In this document: in pieces, positions 59,803 to 64,000 of the stretch
Position numbering within the stretch: position 1 is the first letter of the stretch
Layout of the letters: every line of letters begins with the position of its first letter
NCBI RefSeq assembly: GCF_008704855.1
Contig: NZ_CP023691.1
Coordinates: forward strand, 1,922,001 to 1,986,000
DNA: 64,000 nt
Direction of reading: 5' to 3'
DNA from: Streptomyces platensis
GTDB taxonomy: Bacteria > Actinomycetota > Actinomycetes > Streptomycetales > Streptomycetaceae
Made by a program: the position numbers and the translations under genes
The notes under the pieces: model-generated
Seen by the model: only the letters and a program-made list of their open reading frames with translations
The model's database searches: none
Told to the model about the DNA's origin: nothing

Positions 59803-62328
59803 ATGTGCGCCTCCCAGAGCAGCCGTCTCTCCGGAGACGGCGTCTTCGACCTCACGCGGACGGCCGTGGTGATGGCCGATCGCGCGGGGGTGGCGCAGGG
59901 CTGGACGAAGGGCGCCGAGCGGCTGCTGGGCTATGCGGTGTCCGAGGCCGTCGGCAGGCCCCTGGGGGAGCTGTTCGCGGGCGTGGCCACCGGGGCGCCG
60001 CAGGACAGCAGGTGGGAGTCCCGGCTGGCGGCGGCGGACGGCTGGAGCGGGCTGGAAGCCGTACGGCACAAGGACGGCCACCGGCTCGACCTGGAGTTCC
60101 GCGTGCTGCCGCTGATGGATGCGCAGGAGCACTCGACACGTCTCGTCCTCGCCGCCGAGATGACCCGGACGCCCTGGTCGGGAGCGAGCCGGTCGTTCCT
60201 GGAGGGCATCCTCGGTATGTCGCCGATCGGCGTGGCCATGGTGAACGCCGACCTCCAGTTCGTGTGGCTGAACGACGCCTTGGAGCAGATGGGCGGCACC
60301 CGCCGCGAGCAGCGCCTCGGGAAGCGGCTGGGGGAGATCCAGCCGGGCCTCGCCGTGGAGGCCATCGAGGCGGAGATGCGCAAGGTGCTGGCCACCGGTA
60401 CCCCGTCGGTCGGCTACGAGTATCTGGGGCACCCGGAGTCCGATCCGCAGCGGGAGCACGCCTACTCCACCTCGTTCTTCCGGATCGAGGACGAAGCCGG
60501 TCAGGTGCTGGGCGTCTGCTACATGGTCCTCGACGTCACGGAGAGCTACCGGGCACGTCAGCGGATGGCCCTGCTGAACCGGGCCGCCGAGCGCATCGGC
60601 AGCTCCCTGGACGTCTGGCAGACCGCGCAGGAACTCGCCGACGCGGCGGTTCCGGAGCTCGCCGACTTCGTCACCGTCGATCTGCTCGACGCGCTGCTCT
60701 CCGGGGAGGAGCCGCTGCCCGAGCCGGTCGACGCCACGGATCTGTTCACCATGCGCCGGGCGGGGCAGCAGTCGGTACGCGAGGGCTGTCCCGAGGCGGT
60801 GGTGGCGATCGGGGACGCGGCCGCCTACCCGCCGTCGGCGCCCGTCGTGCTGAGTCTCATCGAGGGCGATTCGGCGCTGTTCCAGACGCTGGATCTCGCC
60901 GACGCCGAATGGGCGGCCGAGGACCCGGTCCGCGCGGCGCACCTGCGGGAACTGGGCTTCCACTCGCTGATGGTGGTGCCGCTCCGGGCGCGGGGCGCCT
61001 TCCTGGGGACGGCCGCGTTCGCCCGCTGGCAGCACACCGGGCCGTTCCAGCCCGACGACCTGGTGCTCGCCGAGGAATTCGTCGCCCGCGCCGCGATCTC
61101 CATCGACAACGCCCGCAGATACACCCGCGAGCACAATGCGGCCCTCACCCTCCAGCACAGCCTGCTGCCGCACGATCTGCCCGAGCAGTGCGCGGTGGAG
61201 GCCGCCTACCGCTATCTGCCGGCCGACTCGCTCAGCGGCGTCGGCGGCGACTGGTTCGATGTGATCCCGCTGTCCGGCGCCCGGGTGGCGCTGGTGGTCG
61301 GCGATGTCGTCGGCCACGGGGTGCACGCCGCGGCCACCATGGGGCGGCTGCGGGCCGCGGTGCAGGCGCTCGCCGACCTTGACCTGTCCCCGGAAGAGGT
61401 GCTGGCGCACCTGGACGACATGGTCAACCGGGTCGGCCACGACACCAACGCCGACGACGGGGTCATCGGAGCCACCTGCCTGTACGCGGTCTACGACCCG
61501 GTCGGCTGCCGCTGCACGCTGGCCCGCGCCGGACACCCCGCACCGCTGCTCATCAGCCCCGCGGGCGAAGGTCAGCTGCTGGAGCTGCCGACCGGACCGC
61601 CGCTGGGGCTGGGCGGGATGCCCTTCGAATCCGTCGAACTCCCGTTGGGGGAAGGCAGCCTGCTGGCCCTCTACACCAACGGCCTGCTGCTGGGGAAGGC
61701 GCTCGATCTCGACGGCGGGATCACCAGGCTGCGTACCGCCCTGGCCGATCCGCAGGCCCCGCTGGAGGATCTCTGCGACACGGTGATCGGCGCTCTGCCG
61801 GGCGGACGGCCGGTCGATGACGTGGCGTTGCTGCTGGCCCGCACCCGCGCCCTGGCGCCGTCCCAGCTGGCGACCTGGGAGATCCCCGCCGATCCGTCCG
61901 CGGTCGGCCAGGCCCGCAGGTCCGCCGCCGGCCGGCTGGCGGAGTGGGGCCTGGAGGACCTCGTCTTCTCCACCGAGCTGATCGTCAGCGAACTGGTCAC
62001 CAACGCCATCCGGCACGCCTCCGGGCCGATCAGCCTGCGGATGATCCGGGCGCGGACGCTGATCTGCGAGGTGTCGGACAGCAGCAGCACCTCGCCGCAC
62101 CTCCGCCATGCGCGCACCACCGACGAGGGCGGCCGGGGGCTGTTCCTCATCGCCCGGTACGCCGAGCGCTGGGGCACCCGCTACACCGCCCAGGGGAAGA
62201 TCATCTGGGCCGAACAGTCGCTCCGTTCGGCCGACGGCCCCGTATCGGCGAACGCCGTGGACGCGCTCCTCGAAGGCCTCGACGACATCGGCGACCCGTC
62301 CCCCGACGGCGGCACCGAAGGCCGCTGA
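59803..62328 (+). CDS. Multidomain SpoIIE-type PP2C phosphatase (PAS-PAS-GAF-SpoIIE-HATPase)
   Basis: An 841-residue sensor phosphatase. Order: PAS 1 (~residues 15-120), PAS 2 (~130-245; SPIGVAMVNADLQFVWLNDA), GAF (~260-435; LGFHSLMVVPLRARG), SpoIIE/PP2C domain (~460-680; GVGGDWFDVIPLSGARVALV, GDVVGHGVHAA, RAGHPAPLL) and an anti-sigma-type HATPase_c (~700-810; LIVSELVTNAIRHASG, DEGGRGLFLIARYAERW). It combines a serine phosphatase and RsbW-like kinase in one chain, as in Streptomyces stress-response partner switching. The exact sigma pathway is unknown. Confidence 0.93.
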   Translation: MCASQSSRLSGDGVFDLTRTAVVMADRAGVAQGWTKGAERLLGYAVSEAVGRPLGELFAGVATGAPQDSRWESRLAAADGWSGLEAVRHKDGHRLDLEFRVLPLMDAQEHSTRLVLAAEMTRTPWSGASRSFLEGILGMSPIGVAMVNADLQFVWLNDALEQMGGTRREQRLGKRLGEIQPGLAVEAIEAEMRKVLATGTPSVGYEYLGHPESDPQREHAYSTSFFRIEDEAGQVLGVCYMVLDVTESYRARQRMALLNRAAERIGSSLDVWQTAQELADAAVPELADFVTVDLLDALLSGEEPLPEPVDATDLFTMRRAGQQSVREGCPEAVVAIGDAAAYPPSAPVVLSLIEGDSALFQTLDLADAEWAAEDPVRAAHLRELGFHSLMVVPLRARGAFLGTAAFARWQHTGPFQPDDLVLAEEFVARAAISIDNARRYTREHNAALTLQHSLLPHDLPEQCAVEAAYRYLPADSLSGVGGDWFDVIPLSGARVALVVGDVVGHGVHAAATMGRLRAAVQALADLDLSPEEVLAHLDDMVNRVGHDTNADDGVIGATCLYAVYDPVGCRCTLARAGHPAPLLISPAGEGQLLELPTGPPLGLGGMPFESVELPLGEGSLLALYTNGLLLGKALDLDGGITRLRTALADPQAPLEDLCDTVIGALPGGRPVDDVALLLARTRALAPSQLATWEIPADPSAVGQARRSAAGRLAEWGLEDLVFSTELIVSELVTNAIRHASGPISLRMIRARTLICEVSDSSSTSPHLRHARTTDEGGRGLFLIARYAERWGTRYTAQGKIIWAEQSLRSADGPVSANAVDALLEGLDDIGDPSPDGGTEGR

Positions 62329-62467
62329 CAACCACTCCCGCGCGGACGGCTCCCACCGCGCACGGCTCCCCCCGCGGACGACTCCCGCCGATGCCAATTC
62401 CCGCTGCGGGTACGGCCCGAGAGCGGCGCAAGGTGGCCGCGGCAGCTGCGGTTCGAGGCGACCGGGA

Positions 62468-62503
62468 CACCCGTACGGGCGGCGCTCCCCGCCCGTACGG
62501 GTG
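62468..62503. terminator. Strong terminator after the SpoIIE phosphatase gene
   Basis: A perfect 15-bp stem CACCCGTACGGGCGG/CCGCCCGTACGGGTG with a 6-nt loop, about 140 nt after the stop, followed by CCCGTTTCC. The rest of the 412-bp gap to 62740 should hold the LPMO promoter; I see no DasR-type palindrome. Confidence 0.8.
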
Positions 62504-62740
62504 CCCGTTTCCTCCCCATCTGCATGAGCCCCCGCTTAGCCGTCCCTTAAGGCCACCATAACGATCACCAGGATCGCCCTTTCACCGGCAAAAGCGCTGT
62601 TCAGCGCGGCTAGCGTGCTGTTCGCAAGGCGGGTCGCGGACCGTCGGCGCCGGTCACCGGGGGCGGCGTCGCCGGACGCGACCCGACCCCCACCGCTCCC
62701 CCGCCACTCCCGCTCCCCGCACCTGAAGGAGACCCCCACG

Positions 62741-63742
62741 ATGACCGTTCGTCGCAAGGCCACCGGGATCGCACTCATCGGCATCGCCCCGCTCGCGCTC
62801 ACCGCGCTCACCGCGAGCCCGGCCGCCGCACACGGCTCGATGACGGACCCGGTCAGCCGGGTCTCGGCCTGCTACGCCGAGGGCCCCGAGAGCCCGCGGT
62901 CCGCGGCGTGCAAGGCCGCCGTCCAGGCCGGCGGGGCCCAGGCCCTCTACGACTGGAACGGCGTACGGGACGGCGAAGCGGGCGGCCGGTCCCGGACCCG
63001 TATCCCGGACGGCAAGCTGTGCAGCGCCAACAGCGCCGAGTACAAGGGCCTGGACCTGGCCCGTGCCGACTGGCCGTCGTCCCCGATGCGGGCGGGCGGC
63101 CACACCTTCCACTACAAGGCCACCGCGCCCCACCGGGGTTCGTTCGAGCTGTACCTCACCAAGGCCGGCTATGACCCGAAGAAGCCGCTGAAGTGGTCCG
63201 ACCTGGAGTCGAAGCCGTTCGCGAAGGTCGTCGACCCCAAGCTCGTCAACGGCGAGTACGTCTTCGACGCGAAGGTGCCGGCGCGGTCCGGACGCCATCT
63301 GATCTACAGCATCTGGCAGCGGTCGGACAGCCCCGAGGCGTTCTACACCTGCTCGGACGTGGTCTTCGGCAAGAAGGCGGCCGGCACCGGCAGCGCGGCG
63401 GCGCCCGCGCCGTCCGCCTCCGCGCCGACCGACGCCCAGATCGCGGCGGGCGCCCCCAAGTCGTCGGTGGGCACGGGTCACCACCATCACGGCGGCGAGG
63501 CCGGCCACACGGGCACGGTCCGGTCGGCGGCCGCCGACGCCCCGGCGCCCGCCGATCACGCGGAGGCCAACGGCGCGCACCCCCACGGCGGTTCCCGGCC
63601 GGTCGGCGGGCAGCGGCTGGCGGAGACCGGCGGGGACAGCTCCACCGCCTCGCTCGCCGTGAGCGGCGCCGCCGTGGTCGCCCTCGGCGCCGGGGTCCTG
63701 TTCCTCACCACCCGCCGCAAGGCCGCCCGGCACCGCGACTGA
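62741..63742 (+). CDS. AA10 lytic polysaccharide monooxygenase with LAETG wall anchor
   Basis: A 333-residue precursor. The Sec signal ends before HGSMTDPVSR, giving the N-terminal copper His (histidine brace His1, residue ~35). The second brace His fits GHTFHYKATAPHRG. The AA10 domain (~35-215) is followed by an Ala/Pro/Ser/His-rich linker (GTGHHHHGGEAGHTG) and a C-terminal sorting signal: LAETGG, a hydrophobic helix (VSGAAVVALGAGVLFL) and TTRRKAARHR. LAXTG is the class E sortase motif of Streptomyces chaplins. It would oxidatively cleave chitin or cellulose at the cell surface. GAAGGAG precedes the ATG. Confidence 0.9.
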   Translation: MTVRRKATGIALIGIAPLALTALTASPAAAHGSMTDPVSRVSACYAEGPESPRSAACKAAVQAGGAQALYDWNGVRDGEAGGRSRTRIPDGKLCSANSAEYKGLDLARADWPSSPMRAGGHTFHYKATAPHRGSFELYLTKAGYDPKKPLKWSDLESKPFAKVVDPKLVNGEYVFDAKVPARSGRHLIYSIWQRSDSPEAFYTCSDVVFGKKAAGTGSAAAPAPSASAPTDAQIAAGAPKSSVGTGHHHHGGEAGHTGTVRSAAADAPAPADHAEANGAHPHGGSRPVGGQRLAETGGDSSTASLAVSGAAVVALGAGVLFLTTRRKAARHRD

Positions 63743-63771
63743 GCCCGCAGCCCGGCGGGTCCGGTAAGCGG

Positions 63772-63801
63772 CGCCGCCCCTGCTTCACCGCGGGGGCGGC
63801 G
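63772..63801. terminator. Bidirectional terminator between LPMO and Lrp genes
   Basis: CGCCGCCCC (63772-63780) pairs with GGGGCGGCG (63793-63801) in the 70-bp gap between two convergent genes. Confidence 0.65.
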
Positions 63802-63812
63802 TCGTCGACGTA

Positions 63813-64000
63813 TCAGGAGCCGGCCGGCGGCAGCGCCTCGATGATGTCGTTGGCGACATGCTGGTAGATGACCGAGCTCCGGCAGTCGACGACCTCACGG
63901 CGCTTGAAGACCTGGTCCATCAGGAGCGCGTGCAGCCGGTCGACGTCGGGGACGGCCACATGGACGAGGAAGTCGTCGCCGCCCGCGACGACATAGACGC
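63813..64000 (-). CDS. Lrp/AsnC family regulator, C-terminal part only
   Basis: The last ~62 codons are in the window; the N-terminus lies beyond the right edge. The visible part (VYVVAGGDDFLVHVAVPDVD, then LHALLMDQVFKRREVV and SSVIYQHVANDIIEALPP) matches the RAM ligand-binding domain of Lrp/AsnC proteins, which sense amino acids. The stop is TGA at 63815-63813. Confidence 0.82.
   Translation of the reverse strand, partial: VYVVAGGDDFLVHVAVPDVDRLHALLMDQVFKRREVVDCRSSVIYQHVANDIIEALPPAGS

Noticed and set aside
59605..62397. 930-codon open frame on the minus strand, longer than the real gene
   Set aside because: The opposite strand encodes the PAS-GAF-SpoIIE protein with clear motifs; this frame is Gln/Arg/Gly-rich noise.

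Overview
The window is chromosomal DNA from a Streptomyces or a close relative. The evidence is very high GC with strong third-position bias, GTG starts, rare TTA codons, and Streptomyces-type gene families: an XRE/DUF5753 regulator with a DUF397 partner, a DUF5925 AAA protein, a multidomain SpoIIE phosphatase, a SoxR with a C-terminal extension, an LAXTG-anchored surface protein and many TetR regulators. From memory, the order soxR - maoC - TetR - ADH/ALDH - citrate transporter - hmgA - GDSL esterase - LPMO resembles the S. coelicolor chromosome around SCO1697-SCO1734. I could not check this.

Left part (1-22.4 kb). A truncated FAD dehydrogenase diverges from a DMT-type transporter. A NUDIX hydrolase, two DUF202 membrane proteins and a metallo-beta-lactamase-fold hydrolase follow. 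Next is a lipid-catabolic neighbourhood: APH-like kinase plus acyl-CoA dehydrogenase on the plus strand, and SDR, acyl-CoA ligase and TetR on the minus strand. Both units carry the same operator-like palindrome, so that TetR probably controls both. A methyltransferase, a NamZ-type muramidase, an MHS transporter, a LysR regulator, a secreted penicillin-acylase-family hydrolase, a zinc-ribbon protein, a BKACE enzyme and an amidase complete this part.

Middle part (22.4-43.5 kb). soxR, maoC and two divergent TetR genes carry two further operator pairs. One is shared by maoC and the TetR at 24.3 kb. The other is shared by the TetR at 25.1 kb and the aldehyde/alcohol dehydrogenase operon. Then come the XRE/DUF397 pair, a lipoprotein, an imine-reductase-like enzyme, a CitMHS transporter followed by the relic of an MFS gene, a TetR, and hmgA with a GntR regulator. 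A 490-bp palindromic interspersed repeat (36180-36669) fills the gap before a convergent MFS gene. An orphan 'type ISP' specificity-domain protein, a small conserved protein, a secreted SGNH esterase, a DUF1275 membrane protein and a DUF5925 AAA ATPase follow.

Accessory part (43.5-53.9 kb). A LysR gene with two TTA codons, a short secreted protein and a membrane protein precede a segment bounded by two directly repeated copies of the pirin 3' end (46.1 and 53.9 kb). Inside are a methyltransferase, gene relics, a Tat-type MBL hydrolase, a cyclase-family plus FAH-family hydrolase pair with its own TetR and a carboxymuconolactone-decarboxylase-like protein, and an IS3 orfA relic. This looks like a decayed or recombined genomic island.

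Right part (53.9-64 kb). Core-like genes return: pirin, dimethylargininase, GntR, asparagine synthetase, a methyltransferase-NUDIX fusion, a PAS-PAS-GAF-SpoIIE-HATPase phosphatase, a wall-anchored AA10 lytic polysaccharide monooxygenase and the end of an Lrp/AsnC regulator. No rRNA, tRNA or CRISPR array was seen.
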